Of a DNA stretch of 64,000 bases, positions 19,006-32,253 are shown in pieces. Source of the stretch: Limnoperna fortunei (taxonomy: Eukaryota; Mollusca; Bivalvia; Mytilida; Modiolidae); contig OX104113.1 in assembly GCA_944474755.1 (NCBI GenBank), forward strand, positions 50,297,644-50,361,643, in the 5' to 3' direction. Position numbers and translations under genes: made by a program. Numbering within the stretch: the stretch's first letter is position 1; every line of letters starts with the position of its first letter. A model generated the notes under the pieces. It saw nothing but the letters and a program-made list of their open reading frames with translations, searched no databases and was not told where the DNA came from.

Positions 19006-21571
19006 TTACTCTTTGAACTGTTTCAAGAATTTATCTCTAATTGAAAAGGATTCTTGTAAATATAAACAAATATTTTTGGTGTCCTGTATTGTGGTTGGAT
19101 TTAATAGGCTACTGGCAATTTTTAGAGGGGTATCATTCGTTCCATTAAAATTTTTATTAAATAAAGTGAAAAATTTATCTCTTAGTTTATTATAAATGGG
19201 ACAATCTAACAGAAAGTGTAGTTCATCTTCTACTTTACTTTTGCACGATTTGCAAAATCTTTCTTCTGCAGGAGTAATAGGTTTACTATATCTACCTGTT
19301 TCAATGGCTAAGCTGTGTGCACTTAGTCTCAGTTTTGTTAGTTTTGACCGAAGGTGTTTATTTATATTGAATTTCAGGTAGTCTTGAAGTTCAAAATCTT
19401 TGGTGATTTGACTAAAAAATCTAAGTTTCCCTGTATTACCATTTTTGATGTGTGAAAGTTCATTTAGTAGTTTTTTAGAGAAATATGATTTAATTTCTTT
19501 TTCGAATTCTATGTGAGTTTTTTCCAGACTATCTAAGTTAAATAAAGTTTTAAAATTTTCTACTGATTTTATCCATGAGGATGTATTTTTATATTTTAGA
19601 TTTTTGTCTTCCTCAAAGGCTGACCTTAACAAATCATACACATGCTCTTTGGATGATTCGATTTCTAGAAGGCGTTTATAATATTTAAACATAAGTTTAA
19701 AGGCCTTAAAACATAAAGGGTATTGGGATAGCTCCATCTGGATTCCAAAAGTAGAGGTTTTTTTATGAACACCAAGGATGTGTTTCAGAATCATGTTCTG
19801 TGTTTTTTCAAATGTGAATTTGTTTAAATTGTCTAAGTTAAGATTTTGGTCAGCAATCCAAATTTCTGATCCATATGTAAGAATTGGAACTATCATTGAT
19901 TCGTATAGTTTAATCCATTTCTGTACAGATAAATTTTCAGAGGATGGTATATTAGTTTTTAAAGCAAAGAAAGCTTTTCTTGCTTTTAGAGCAAGAACTT
20001 CTGGTGCATATTTTAATTTACCATTATTAGTGAAAGTTATTCCAAGATATTTATATTGATCCACAGATTCTAGTGTTTTGTTATTGAATGTAATTGAAAG
20101 TTGAGATTTAGAGTTATTTCTTATTTTTTTACCAAGTGTCATAACTTTTGTTTTCTTAGTATTAATTTTTAGGTCCCATTTTTCACAATATTTTCCAAGA
20201 GAATTAATACAGTTTTGCAGTCCTAGTGGTGATTCTGAGATGATAACTAAGTCATCTGCATATAACAGGTGATTGAAAGTATGGTTATGTAATCTTACTG
20301 GGTTTGTTTTAGATTGGTCATCGAAAACTGAATCTATATCATCAACAAATATGTTAAACAATGTGGGGCTTAGGCTGTCCCCTTGTTTGACTCCAAGGTT
20401 TGCCAAAAATGGTTCACTATATGTGTCCCCGAACTTACACGAGTAAAGTGTATTAAAGTACATATCTTTAATAATATTAAGAAAGTTGCCCCCTATTCCT
20501 TTCCTTTCTATTTTTTGAAAGAGTTTATTTCGATTTACACTATCGAATGCTTTCTTGAAATCCACAAAACAGAAATACAATTTCTTTTTATGGTTATCTA
20601 AATATTTATTAATGAGTGTTTTAAGTATAAATATATGATCTGTGGTCCTATAACCACTTCTGAAACCTCCTTGATTAAAGCTAAGGAGTTCCTTATTTTC
20701 TAGGTAGTCAGATAATCTTCTTTGAAGTAATGAAGTAAATAATTTGCCAACACAACTTGTTACGCTTATACCTCTATAGTTATTACAGTCATTAGGGTCT
20801 CCGGACTTAAAAATTGATGAAATCAAAGTATGATTCCATATTTTAGGAAACTTTCCACTCTTTAGAATTTTATTAAATAAATTTACTATAGTTAAAATTA
20901 AGGTAGAATTCCCTACTTTGATAAACTCGTTTAAGATTAAGTCAGTTCCTTCCTTTTTACTGTTTTTTAATCTTTTGACACCCTTTTTGACTTCGTTACA
21001 TGTAAAGGGGTAGTCTAAGGGAGTGGGTATTTGTTCTTTTCCTTCTGCTGAGTCTTCTTTATTTAATGGTGATTGATTATTGGTTAATAACGATTTATAA
21101 TGCTCAACCCATTCTGATTCAGTTATTGAGTTGAGGGACTCAGTTTTATCTTTTTTAATTTTTTTAAGAGAGCTCCAAAACTGTTTTGAATTATTTGGAT
21201 CTATTTCGTTAATGTTGTCAATAAGTGATGAAAAAAAATTATTTTTCAACTGTTTTTTAAGTTTATTATATTCTCTTACGCTTGTATGATAGACATTTCT
21301 AATCCAAATATTTTTAGGGTCTTTTTGTAATTTCTTTCCTAATGACCTAACCTCTCTACGTAGCATAAGACAATTATTTGACATCCAAGGTTTTTTAGGT
21401 TTTACATTTTTACTTTTATTTTTAGGTCTCTTTGGACGTTTAAAAATTAGTGTTTTTGAGGCAGCTTGAATATATATATTGTTAAGGTTTGATACAAGCG
21501 TATCGATATCTTCAAATTTATCGTCTTCAATTAAGGAGTTAAGAGTGAGGATATTATCTATAGAATCCTTT
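19006..21571 (-). pseudogene. LINE copy A: reverse transcriptase and C-terminal part
   Basis: An open frame running from the nested insertion to a natural stop at 19006. It contains the RT domain: NNYRGISVTS, NQGGFRSGYRT, CFVDFKKAFDSV with the first catalytic Asp, GVKQGDSLSP and LLYADDLVI with the paired catalytic Asps, then KYLGITF. The last 155 residues hold a C-x2-C-x8-H-x4-C knuckle (CKSCKSKVEDELHFLLDC) preceded by LAIETGRY. The domain is intact but cut off from its endonuclease, so it cannot be made as the native polyprotein. Confidence 0.92.
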
Positions 21572-21583
21572 TCTAGTAATGCA
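21572..21583. repeat. Target-site duplication of nested LINE, left (copy A)
   Basis: TCTAGTAATGCA, repeated at 22892-22903. LINE copy B, which lacks the nested element, has the sequence once at the same place, so copy B shows the empty site. Confidence 0.9.
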
Positions 21584-22683
21584 AATTAAAGGCATATCCT
21601 GGCAACCCCGCCCACGACTGTGTTTTCAAACCTCTATATCAAAACATTTTCGAAAAACATCCAAACAAAATTCAACCTTTTGGCCTCCGAATTAAATCTC
21701 ATTTGGAAAATTCTGGTATAAATTTAGATGAAATTGCTGCAATCGAAATTCCGCATAATCCCCCGTGGTTAAACCCCAAACCGATATTTATTTATGATCT
21801 TAGAAAACATAAAAAGTCCGACACAAACCATTTAATAATACAACAACATTATGCAGAAATTAAATCTTGTTACCCTGACCATAGTACTATTTACACAGAC
21901 GGGTCAAAAGACGGTGATAAAGTCGCCTCGGCCGCTGTCTTCGGAGAGCGTGTTGAAACTCGCCGCCTTCCGTCTGCCTCATCTGTATTTACAGCAGAGG
22001 CGCAAGCTATTCTTCTTGCGATGAAAATAGTTGCTTCGTCAGACGAATGCAAATTTATTGTCTGCTCCGATTCCCTGTCTTGTCTACTGGCTATTGAAAA
22101 TTTCAAAATTAAAAATCCTTACATTTTAAAAATTATTCAAATCTACAAATCTCTTGTTGCTTTGGGAAAAGAGGTTATCTTCTTCTGGATTCCCAGTCAT
22201 GTCGGAATCCGTGGAAACACAGTCGTGGATCAGGAGGCTAAAAATGCTCTAAAGAATAATGTCATTAAATGTAATATTCCTTTTACTGATTTTAAACCGT
22301 TGATTTTTAAATATATTTCTAGTTTGTGGCAGAGTGGTTGGGATCTCCAAGTTCATAATAAACTTCATGAGATCCAGCCACTACTGCACACAAATATTTT
22401 TAAATATTTTAGAGGTCGAAGAGACCAAGTTGTTTTAACAAGATGTCGTCTTGGTCATACCAGGACGACACATAGTTATATTTTAAACAATGAGCCACGA
22501 CCCGAATGTGTGCCATGCAACAGTCCATACACCATTAAGCATGTCTTGATGGACTGTGTGGACGTGGCCCACATTCGGGAACGTTTCTATAGTGTAGATA
22601 CATATTTTAATTTATATAAAACTGTCGCAGGCGACACAATTTTAAAGTTTTTAAAAGAAATTAATTTATTTAATAAAATTTAA
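21583..22683 (+). pseudogene. Nested LINE: ORF2 C-terminus with RNase H
   Basis: The frame is open from the truncation point to the stop at 22683, so it lacks its own start; the first frame-internal start-like codon is TTG at 21703. Counting from there, RNase H catalytic acids are all present: D66 (YTDGSK), E99 (FTAEAQ), D123 (VCSDSLS) and D176 (VVDQEAK). A C-x2-C-x7-H-x4-C knuckle follows near the end (CVPCNSPYTIKHVLMDC). The endonuclease and reverse transcriptase are missing. Confidence 0.9.
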
Positions 22684-22891
22684 TTTCACTACTAAGTGTG
22701 ATGCTTCATATTTTATTGTTTTAAGTCCCATTTTTATCTGTATATACTCTCATATTATTGTATGAGATTACGTTTTAGTATAAAAGGGGAGGCATGACAT
22801 ACTAATAAGTTAAAATCTACAATTTTCACGTCCTGAATATAGCTGAAATATTGCTTGCTGGACGTTAAACAACAACCAATCAATCAATCAA
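21584..22891 (+). mobile_element. Nested 5'-truncated RNase H LINE (in copy A)
   Basis: 1308 bp, plus strand, opposite to its host LINE. It has only the C-terminal part of an ORF2, a 3' untranslated region of about 208 bp and a CAATCAATCAAT tail. The truncated 5' end with a 12-bp target-site duplication is the usual product of target-primed reverse transcription. RNase H in the ORF points to the I/Nimb-like group. The 3' end matches that of the SINE-like element at 1617-2132. Confidence 0.92.
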
Positions 22892-22903
22892 TCTAGTAAT
22901 GCA
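22892..22903. repeat. Target-site duplication of nested LINE, right (copy A)
   Basis: Second copy of TCTAGTAATGCA, directly after the CAAT tail. Confidence 0.9.
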
Positions 22904-23802
22904 TCCTTATATGTTTCCCTTACATTTTCATCCCATTTATATTGACCTATGTAGGTTTTGTTGGGATTTTGGGTTATCTTTCTTTGTATAGTAGATTTCA
23001 TATATAGTGATATTAAACAGTGATCTGAAAATTCAACAGGAGAATGTACAATAAAGTAATTAATATCGTAAAAAATACTACTAGTAGCAATCATATAGTC
23101 AACTATGCTTTGCCCATTACTATTATAAAAAGTGAAATATCCCAGTGAGTCTCCGAGGAATCTTCCATTTAAGATACGCATTTGAAAATCTCTACAGATA
23201 TCAATTAAAAGTTTACCATGCAAATTTTTGGTTTGGTCTAGCTGATTTCTGGGTATCGGAAAATCTTCACAATAGTTGGATGGTATTGGACATTCATTAA
23301 TATTTTCATTATTATCATCATCTTGTATAAAATCTATAAGATTACTTGTCCGTGCGTTAAAGTCACCACACAGAAGAATTTCACCCATTTGTTTATATTT
23401 CATTATCTCGCTATGCAGTTTTGAGAACACAAGCTCAGATTCTTCTTTTGTATAATATGGTTTTATATAGCAGAAACATAAAAAAGTTTTTTTGTTTAAC
23501 CCAAAGAAGGTTGTGTCCAATTTTAACCATATTGAGAAGGCAGATTTCTCTATGACAACAATATTTTTTCCTATATAAGGTTTACAGTAAACTGCGATTC
23601 CTCCTGAGGGTCTTCCTCTACGTTTTCTTTTTGTTGCTTTAACAGTTAAAGGAGGAGAAAAATTTGGAAGGTTCTTCGGAACATCACTGAGAGTTTCGGC
23701 ACAACCAATTATATCGTAACTATCTACATAAGATAAAAAATCTTCATCTTGACTTTTAGAGTCATTTAGACCATGAACGTTCCAAAAACCTATATTTAGC
23801 AT
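22904..23802 (-). pseudogene. LINE copy A: endonuclease part
   Basis: Start chosen at ATG 23802, just before MLNIGFWNVHGL, where APE-type endonucleases begin. The open frame reaches 23991, but the extra residues are hydrophobic and look like leader sequence. Motifs: FWNVHG with the metal-site Asn, CAETLSD with the catalytic Glu, LLCGDFNARTS, IVDYMIA and FSDHCLI with the catalytic Asp-His. The frame runs into the nested LINE and stops at 22888. It has Thr in KLDTTFFG, where copies B and D have Lys. Confidence 0.9.
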
Positions 23803-24687
23803 AAATTTGTGTATTCTACAGCATAATATATATGTAACAAGCAACACAAATACATAAATATGGCATTTGTTAAGACAAAAGTTTGTATGTAAGTTGTCTA
23901 CATATTTCTCATACATGTTTATCATTTGTACAATGTTCAGAAATCTTATTAAAGAAAAAACAAAACAAAAAACACAATGTATGTTTTTCAATCATGCACA
24001 CAGACATGTGTATTATGTTTGTATTTACTGTGATACTCTACAAGTATATGTACATAAATGGGTTAGAAATAGAGAAGGATTACAATATTTTCTTCAACTT
24101 CTCATATATTTAAATATATATGTGTTCAGTTTGTGCATGTAATTAGACATAAAAATTCAGTAAACAAATATTACGAAATTTTGTACAAAATCTTATTACA
24201 GTCATGATAACAACAGGATATTTTCCTAACTTTTAATCAAATTAAATATAAATGTGTTTAATTACCACGTGTATACGTATTCAATTTAAACTGATTGTTA
24301 CAGTACAGTTTCCCTGTGTCATAGCGACGACCACCAAACGGAGGCTGCCGCTGGCTGGGGCTTGGTAGGTAAGTTAGATATTTCTCTCGAAATTCTCCCA
24401 GTCTTTCAGTATTCATTCTCACACAGAATAAATTTATTTTGTCACGAAAATGTAGAATTTGACATGTAAAGCGAGACGCATTTAATGTTTTCTATGTATT
24501 CCCTGTAACAAATATTTCTGTTCAATGTTTAGTGTACATTTATATCGCAAGTTTTTGTGTTATTTGGTATGAAATATTTTTTTATTTCGTGTTGAAAATA
24601 CTGAAAAAAACGTACGTGGCCACCTGAAAATTTGGTTTCCGGCCTGCCTTCCGAACCTTTATATAGGCTAAATTGTAATACATTGAT

Positions 24688-24807
24688 GTCTACGGCCATA
24701 TCACGCTGAAAACACCGGTTCTCGTCCGATCACCGAAGTTAAGCAGCGTCGAGCCCGGTTAGTACTTGGATGGGTGACCGCCTGGGAATACCGGGTGTTG
24801 TAGACAT
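24688..24807 (+). rRNA. 5S rRNA gene 21
   Basis: Consensus gene. 622-bp unit with TATGTTAAAA in the spacer. Confidence 0.96.
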
Positions 24808-25309
24808 TTCTTTTTTGTTTTTGTCCCCTTTTTTAATTAGAATTGTATATATCCGAATACCACCTACCTTATGAACGTACGTATTTATTTTATGTTAAAA
24901 AAAAAAATTGAATTTTCTCCCCCTTTTATTGTTCCCTGTGTCATAGCGACGACCACCAAACGGAGGCTGCCGCTGGCTGGGGCTTGGTAGGTAAGTTAGA
25001 TATTTCTCTCGAAATTCTCCCAGTCTTTCAGTATTCATTCTCACACAGAATAAATTTATTTTGTCACGAAAATGTAGAATTAGACATGTAAAGCGAGACG
25101 CATTTAATGTTTTCTATGTATTCCCTGTAACAAATATTTCTGTTCAATGTTTAGTGTACATTTATATCGCAAGTTTTTGTGTTATTTGGTATGAAATATT
25201 TTTTTATTTCGTGTTGAAAATACTGAAAAAAACGTACGTGGCCACCTGAAAATTTGGTTTCCGGCCTGCCTTCCGAACCTTTATATAGGCTAAATTGTAA
25301 TACATTGAT

Positions 25310-25429
25310 GTCTACGGCCATATCACGCTGAAAACACCGGTTCTCGTCCGATCACCGAAGTTAAGCAGCGTCGAGCCCGGTTAGTACTTGGATGGGTGAC
25401 CGCCTGGGAATACCGGGTGTTGTAGACAT
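25310..25429 (+). rRNA. 5S rRNA gene 22
   Basis: Consensus gene, 621 bp. Confidence 0.96.
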
Positions 25430-25930
25430 TTCTTTTTTGTTTTTGTCCCCTTTTTTAATTAGAATTGTATATATCCGAATACCACCTACCTTATGAACGT
25501 ACGTATTTATTTTATGTAAAAAAAAAAATTGAATTTTCTCCCCCTTTTATTGTTCCCTGTGTCATAGCGACGACCACCAAACGGAGGCTGCCGCTGGCTG
25601 GGGCTTGGTAGGTAAGTTAGATATTTCTCTCGAAATTCTCCCAGTCTTTCAGTATTCATTCTCACACAGAATAAATTTATTTTGTCACGAAAATGTAGAA
25701 TTAGACATGTAAAGCGAGACGCATTTAATGTTTTCTATGTATTCCCTGTAACAAATATTTCTGTTCAATGTTTAGTGTACATTTATATCGCAAGTTTTTG
25801 TGTTATTTGGTATGAAATATTTTTTTATTTCGTGTTGAAAATACTGAAAAAAACGTACGTGGCCACCTGAAAATTTGGTTTCCGGCCTGCCTTCCGAACC
25901 TTTATATAGGCTAAATTGTAATACATTGAT

Positions 25931-26050
25931 GTCTACGGCCATATCACGCTGAAAACACCGGTTCTCGTCCGATCACCGAAGTTAAGCAGCGTCGAGCCCG
26001 GTTAGTACTTGGATGGGTGACCGCCTGGGAATACCGGGTGTTGTAGACAT
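25931..26050 (+). rRNA. 5S rRNA gene 23
   Basis: Consensus gene. 619 bp with GTTTTG, TATC and CATAGCAAC. Confidence 0.96.
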
Positions 26051-26549
26051 TTCTTTTTTGTTTTGTCCCCTTTTTTAATTAGAATTGTATATATCCGAAT
26101 ACCACCTACCTTATCAACGTACGTATTTATTTTATGTAAAAAAAAAATTGAATTTTCTCCCCCTTTTATTGTTCCCTGTGTCATAGCAACGACCACCAAA
26201 CGGAGGCTGCCGCTGGCTGGGGCTTGGTAGGTAAGTTAGATATTTCTCTCGAAATTCTCCCAGTCTTTCAGTATTCATTCTCACACAGAATAAATTTATT
26301 TTGTCACGAAAATGTAGAATTAGACATGTAAAGCGAGACGCATTTAATGTTTTCTATGTATTCCCTGTAACAAATATTTCTGTTCAATGTTTAGTGTACA
26401 TTTATATCGCAAGTTTTTGTGTTATTTGGTATGAAATATTTTTTTATTTCGTGTTGAAAATACTGAAAAAAACGTACGTGGCCACCTGAAAATTTGGTTT
26501 CCGGCCTGCCTTCCGAACCTTTATATAGGCTAAATTGTAATACATTGAT

Positions 26550-26669
26550 GTCTACGGCCATATCACGCTGAAAACACCGGTTCTCGTCCGATCACCGAAG
26601 TTAAGCAGCGTCGAGCCCGGTTAGTACTTGGATGGGTGACCGCCTGGGAATACCGGGTGTTGTAGACAT
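26550..26669 (+). rRNA. 5S rRNA gene 24
   Basis: Consensus gene, 620 bp, first of a 4-unit block. Confidence 0.96.
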
Positions 26670-27169
26670 TTCTTTTTTGTTTTTGTCCCCTTTTTTAATT
26701 AGAATTGTATATATCCGAATACCACCTACCTTATGAACGTACGTATTTATTTTATGTAAAAAAAAAATTGAATTTTCTCCCCCTTTTATTGTTCCCTGTG
26801 TCATAGCGACGACCACCAAACGGAGGCTGCCGCTGGCTGGGGCTTGGTAGGTAAGTTAGATATTTCTCTCGAAATTCTCCCAGTCTTTCAGTATTCATTC
26901 TCACACAGAATAAATTTATTTTGTCACGAAAATGTAGAATTAGACATGTAAAGCGAGACGCATTTAATGTTTTCTATGTATTCCCTGTAACAAATATTTC
27001 TGTTCAATGTTTAGTGTACATTTATATCGCAAGTTTTTGTGTTATTTGGTATGAAATATTTTTTTATTTCGTGTTGAAAATACTGAAAAAAACGTACGTG
27101 GCCACCTGAAAATTTGGTTTCCGGCCTGCCTTCCGAACCTTTATATAGGCTAAATTGTAATACATTGAT

Positions 27170-27289
27170 GTCTACGGCCATATCACGCTGAAAACACCGG
27201 TTCTCGTCCGATCACCGAAGTTAAGCAGCGTCGAGCCCGGTTAGTACTTGGATGGGTGACCGCCTGGGAATACCGGGTGTTGTAGACAT
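27170..27289 (+). rRNA. 5S rRNA gene 25
   Basis: Consensus gene with a TAATAAAA spacer. Confidence 0.96.
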
Positions 27290-27790
27290 TTCTTTTTTGT
27301 TTTTGTCCCCTTTTTTAATTAGAATTGTATATATCCGAATACCACCTACCTTATGAACGTACGTATTTATTTTATGTAATAAAAAAAATTGAATTTTCTC
27401 CCCCTTTTATTGTTCCCTGTGTCATAGCGACGACCACCAAACGGAGGCTGCCGCTGGCTGGGGCTTGGTAGGTAAGTTAGATATTTCTCTCGAAATTCTC
27501 CCAGTCTTTCAGTATTCATTCTCACACAGAATAAATTTATTTTGTCACGAAAATGTAGAATTAGACATGTAAAGCGAGACGCATTTAATGTTTTCTATGT
27601 ATTCCCTGTAACAAATATTTCTGTTCAATGTTTAGTGTACATTTATATCGCAAGTTTTTGTGTTATTTGGTATGAAATATTTTTTTATTTCGTGTTGAAA
27701 ATACTGAAAAAAACGTACGTGGCCACCTGAAAATTTGGTTTCCGGCCTGCCTTCCGAACCTTTATATAGGCTAAATTGTAATACATTGAT

Positions 27791-27910
27791 GTCTACGGCC
27801 ATATCACGCTGAAAACACCGGTTCTCGTCCGATCACCGAAGTTAAGCAGCGTCGAGCCCGGTTAGTACTTGGATGGGTGACCGCCTGGGAATACCGGGTG
27901 TTGTAGACAT
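27791..27910 (+). rRNA. 5S rRNA gene 26
   Basis: Consensus gene, 621 bp. Confidence 0.96.
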
Positions 27911-28411
27911 TTCTTTTTTGTTTTTGTCCCCTTTTTTAATTAGAATTGTATATATCCGAATACCACCTACCTTATGAACGTACGTATTTATTTTATGTAA
28001 AAAAAAAAATTGAATTTTCTCCCCCTTTTATTGTTCCCTGTGTCATAGCGACGACCACCAAACGGAGGCTGCCGCTGGCTGGGGCTTGGTAGGTAAGTTA
28101 GATATTTCTCTCGAAATTCTCCCAGTCTTTCAGTATTCATTCTCACACAGAATAAATTTATTTTGTCACGAAAATGTAGAATTAGACATGTAAAGCGAGA
28201 CGCATTTAATGTTTTCTATGTATTCCCTGTAACAAATATTTCTGTTCAATGTTTAGTGTACATTTATATCGCAAGTTTTTGTGTTATTTGGTATGAAATA
28301 TTTTTTTATTTCGTGTTGAAAATACTGAAAAAAACGTACGTGGCCACCTGAAAATTTGGTTTCCGGCCTGCCTTCCGAACCTTTATATAGGCTAAATTGT
28401 AATACATTGAT

Positions 28412-28531
28412 GTCTACGGCCATATCACGCTGAAAACACCGGTTCTCGTCCGATCACCGAAGTTAAGCAGCGTCGAGCCCGGTAAGTACTTGGATGGGTG
28501 ACCGCCTGGGAATACCGGGTGTTGTAGACAT
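28412..28531 (+). rRNA. 5S rRNA gene 27
   Basis: T73A, 619-bp unit with TATC. Confidence 0.95.
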
Positions 28532-29030
28532 TTCTTTTTTGTTTTGTCCCCTTTTTTAATTAGAATTGTATATATCCGAATACCACCTACCTTATCAACG
28601 TACGTATTTATTTTATGTAAAAAAAAAATTGAATTTTCTCCCCCTTTTATTGTTCCCTGTGTCATAGCGACGACCACCAAACGGAGGCTGCCGCTGGCTG
28701 GGGCTTGGTAGGTAAGTTAGATATTTCTCTCGAAATTCTCCCAGTCTTTCAGTATTCATTCTCACACAGAATAAATTTATTTTGTCACGAAAATGTAGAA
28801 TTAGACATGTAAAGCGAGACGCATTTAATGTTTTCTATGTATTCCCTGTAACAAATATTTCTGTTCAATGTTTAGTGTACATTTATATCGCAAGTTTTTG
28901 TGTTATTTGGTATGAAATATTTTTTTATTTCGTGTTGAAAATACTGAAAAAAACGTACGTGGCCACCTGAAAATTTGGTTTCCGGCCTGCCTTCCGAACC
29001 TTTATATAGGCTAAATTGTAATACATTGAT

Positions 29031-29150
29031 GTCTACGGCCATATCACGCTGAAAACACCGGTTCTCGTCCGATCACCGAAGTTAAGCAGCGTCGAGCCCG
29101 GTTAGTACTTGGATGGGTGACCGCCTGGGAATACCGGGTGTTGTAGACAT
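29031..29150 (+). rRNA. 5S rRNA gene 28
   Basis: Consensus gene, 620 bp, first of a second 4-unit block. Confidence 0.96.
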
Positions 29151-29650
29151 TTCTTTTTTGTTTTTGTCCCCTTTTTTAATTAGAATTGTATATATCCGAA
29201 TACCACCTACCTTATGAACGTACGTATTTATTTTATGTAAAAAAAAAATTGAATTTTCTCCCCCTTTTATTGTTCCCTGTGTCATAGCGACGACCACCAA
29301 ACGGAGGCTGCCGCTGGCTGGGGCTTGGTAGGTAAGTTAGATATTTCTCTCGAAATTCTCCCAGTCTTTCAGTATTCATTCTCACACAGAATAAATTTAT
29401 TTTGTCACGAAAATGTAGAATTAGACATGTAAAGCGAGACGCATTTAATGTTTTCTATGTATTCCCTGTAACAAATATTTCTGTTCAATGTTTAGTGTAC
29501 ATTTATATCGCAAGTTTTTGTGTTATTTGGTATGAAATATTTTTTTATTTCGTGTTGAAAATACTGAAAAAAACGTACGTGGCCACCTGAAAATTTGGTT
29601 TCCGGCCTGCCTTCCGAACCTTTATATAGGCTAAATTGTAATACATTGAT

Positions 29651-29770
29651 GTCTACGGCCATATCACGCTGAAAACACCGGTTCTCGTCCGATCACCGAA
29701 GTTAAGCAGCGTCGAGCCCGGTTAGTACTTGGATGGGTGACCGCCTGGGAATACCGGGTGTTGTAGACAT
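29651..29770 (+). rRNA. 5S rRNA gene 29
   Basis: Consensus gene with a TAATAAAA spacer. Confidence 0.96.
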
Positions 29771-30271
29771 TTCTTTTTTGTTTTTGTCCCCTTTTTTAAT
29801 TAGAATTGTATATATCCGAATACCACCTACCTTATGAACGTACGTATTTATTTTATGTAATAAAAAAAATTGAATTTTCTCCCCCTTTTATTGTTCCCTG
29901 TGTCATAGCGACGACCACCAAACGGAGGCTGCCGCTGGCTGGGGCTTGGTAGGTAAGTTAGATATTTCTCTCGAAATTCTCCCAGTCTTTCAGTATTCAT
30001 TCTCACACAGAATAAATTTATTTTGTCACGAAAATGTAGAATTAGACATGTAAAGCGAGACGCATTTAATGTTTTCTATGTATTCCCTGTAACAAATATT
30101 TCTGTTCAATGTTTAGTGTACATTTATATCGCAAGTTTTTGTGTTATTTGGTATGAAATATTTTTTTATTTCGTGTTGAAAATACTGAAAAAAACGTACG
30201 TGGCCACCTGAAAATTTGGTTTCCGGCCTGCCTTCCGAACCTTTATATAGGCTAAATTGTAATACATTGAT

Positions 30272-30391
30272 GTCTACGGCCATATCACGCTGAAAACACC
30301 GGTTCTCGTCCGATCACCGAAGTTAAGCAGCGTCGAGCCCGGTTAGTACTTGGATGGGTGACCGCCTGGGAATACCGGGTGTTGTAGACAT
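30272..30391 (+). rRNA. 5S rRNA gene 30
   Basis: Consensus gene, 621 bp. Confidence 0.96.
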
Positions 30392-30892
30392 TTCTTTTTT
30401 GTTTTTGTCCCCTTTTTTAATTAGAATTGTATATATCCGAATACCACCTACCTTATGAACGTACGTATTTATTTTATGTAAAAAAAAAAATTGAATTTTC
30501 TCCCCCTTTTATTGTTCCCTGTGTCATAGCGACGACCACCAAACGGAGGCTGCCGCTGGCTGGGGCTTGGTAGGTAAGTTAGATATTTCTCTCGAAATTC
30601 TCCCAGTCTTTCAGTATTCATTCTCACACAGAATAAATTTATTTTGTCACGAAAATGTAGAATTAGACATGTAAAGCGAGACGCATTTAATGTTTTCTAT
30701 GTATTCCCTGTAACAAATATTTCTGTTCAATGTTTAGTGTACATTTATATCGCAAGTTTTTGTGTTATTTGGTATGAAATATTTTTTTATTTCGTGTTGA
30801 AAATACTGAAAAAAACGTACGTGGCCACCTGAAAATTTGGTTTCCGGCCTGCCTTCCGAACCTTTATATAGGCTAAATTGTAATACATTGAT

Positions 30893-31012
30893 GTCTACGG
30901 CCATATCACGCTGAAAACACCGGTTCTCGTCCGATCACCGAAGTTAAGCAGCGTCGAGCCCGGTAAGTACTTGGATGGGTGACCGCCTGGGAATACCGGG
31001 TGTTGTAGACAT
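30893..31012 (+). rRNA. 5S rRNA gene 31
   Basis: T73A, 619-bp unit with TATC. Confidence 0.95.
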
Positions 31013-31511
31013 TTCTTTTTTGTTTTGTCCCCTTTTTTAATTAGAATTGTATATATCCGAATACCACCTACCTTATCAACGTACGTATTTATTTTATGTA
31101 AAAAAAAAATTGAATTTTCTCCCCCTTTTATTGTTCCCTGTGTCATAGCGACGACCACCAAACGGAGGCTGCCGCTGGCTGGGGCTTGGTAGGTAAGTTA
31201 GATATTTCTCTCGAAATTCTCCCAGTCTTTCAGTATTCATTCTCACACAGAATAAATTTATTTTGTCACGAAAATGTAGAATTAGACATGTAAAGCGAGA
31301 CGCATTTAATGTTTTCTATGTATTCCCTGTAACAAATATTTCTGTTCAATGTTTAGTGTACATTTATATCGCAAGTTTTTGTGTTATTTGGTATGAAATA
31401 TTTTTTTATTTCGTGTTGAAAATACTGAAAAAAACGTACGTGGCCACCTGAAAATTTGGTTTCCGGCCTGCCTTCCGAACCTTTATATAGGCTAAATTGT
31501 AATACATTGAT

Positions 31512-31631
31512 GTCTACGGCCATATCACGCTGAAAACACCGGTTCTCGTCCGATCACCGAAGTTAAGCTGCGTCGAGCCCGGTTAGTACTTGGATGGGTG
31601 ACCGCCTGGGAATACCGGGTGTTGTAGACAT
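31512..31631 (+). rRNA. 5S rRNA gene 32
   Basis: A58T in box A (AAGCTGCG), shared only with the copy at 49355; both sit one unit before a LINE. The spacer has expanded T and C runs (622 bp). Confidence 0.94.
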
Positions 31632-32133
31632 TTCTTTTTTGTTTTTTTGTCCCCCTTTTTTAATTAGAATTGTATATATCCGAATACCACCTACCTTATG
31701 AACGTACGTATTTATTTTATGTAAAAAAAAATTGAATTTTCTCCCCCTTTTATTGTTCCCTGTGTCATAGCGACGACCACCAAACGGAGGCTGCCGCTGG
31801 CTGGGGCTTGGTAGGTAAGTTAGATATTTCTCTCGAAATTCTCCCAGTCTTTCAGTATTCATTCTCACACAGAATAAATTTATTTTGTCACGAAAATGTA
31901 GAATTAGACATGTAAAGCGAGACGCATTTAATGTTTTCTATGTATTCCCTGTAACAAATATTTCTGTTCAATGTTTAGTGTACATTTATATCGCAAGTTT
32001 TTGTGTTATTTGGTATGAAATATTTTTTTATTTCGTGTTGAAAATACTGAAAAAAACGTACGTGGCCACCTGAAAATTTGGTTTCCGGCCTGCCTTCCGA
32101 ACCTTTATATAGGCTAAATTGTAATACATTGAT

Positions 32134-32253
32134 GTCTACGGCCATATCACGCTGAAAACACCGGTTCTCGTCCGATCACCGAAGTTAAGCAGCGTCGAGC
32201 CCGGTTAGTACTTGGATGGGTGACCGCCTGGGAATACCGGGTGTTGTAGACAT
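32134..32253 (+). rRNA. 5S rRNA gene 33
   Basis: Consensus gene. Spacer (TATC, GTTTTTG) interrupted by LINE copy B. Confidence 0.96.

Larger units (their letters stand above)
18760..24307 (-). mobile_element. 5S-spacer LINE copy A (with nested LINE)
   Basis: 5548 bp, minus strand, inserted between TTTTATT and GTTCCCTG of the spacer with no target-site duplication visible. The 3' end (left) finishes in three GAATTT repeats. About 230 bp of non-coding 3' sequence precedes the stop codon (18779-19005), and about 500 bp of 5' non-coding sequence follows the ORF start (23803-24307). The ORF encodes APE endonuclease plus reverse transcriptase with no separate ORF1. A 1308-bp foreign LINE fragment splits the linker between the two domains. 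Clade assignment is uncertain; Tx1-like or RTE-like single-ORF elements are candidates. Confidence 0.92.

Noticed and set aside
19778..20059. Plus-strand frames of 60-93 codons inside the LINEs
   Set aside because: Antisense to the reverse transcriptase gene, a consequence of its composition.
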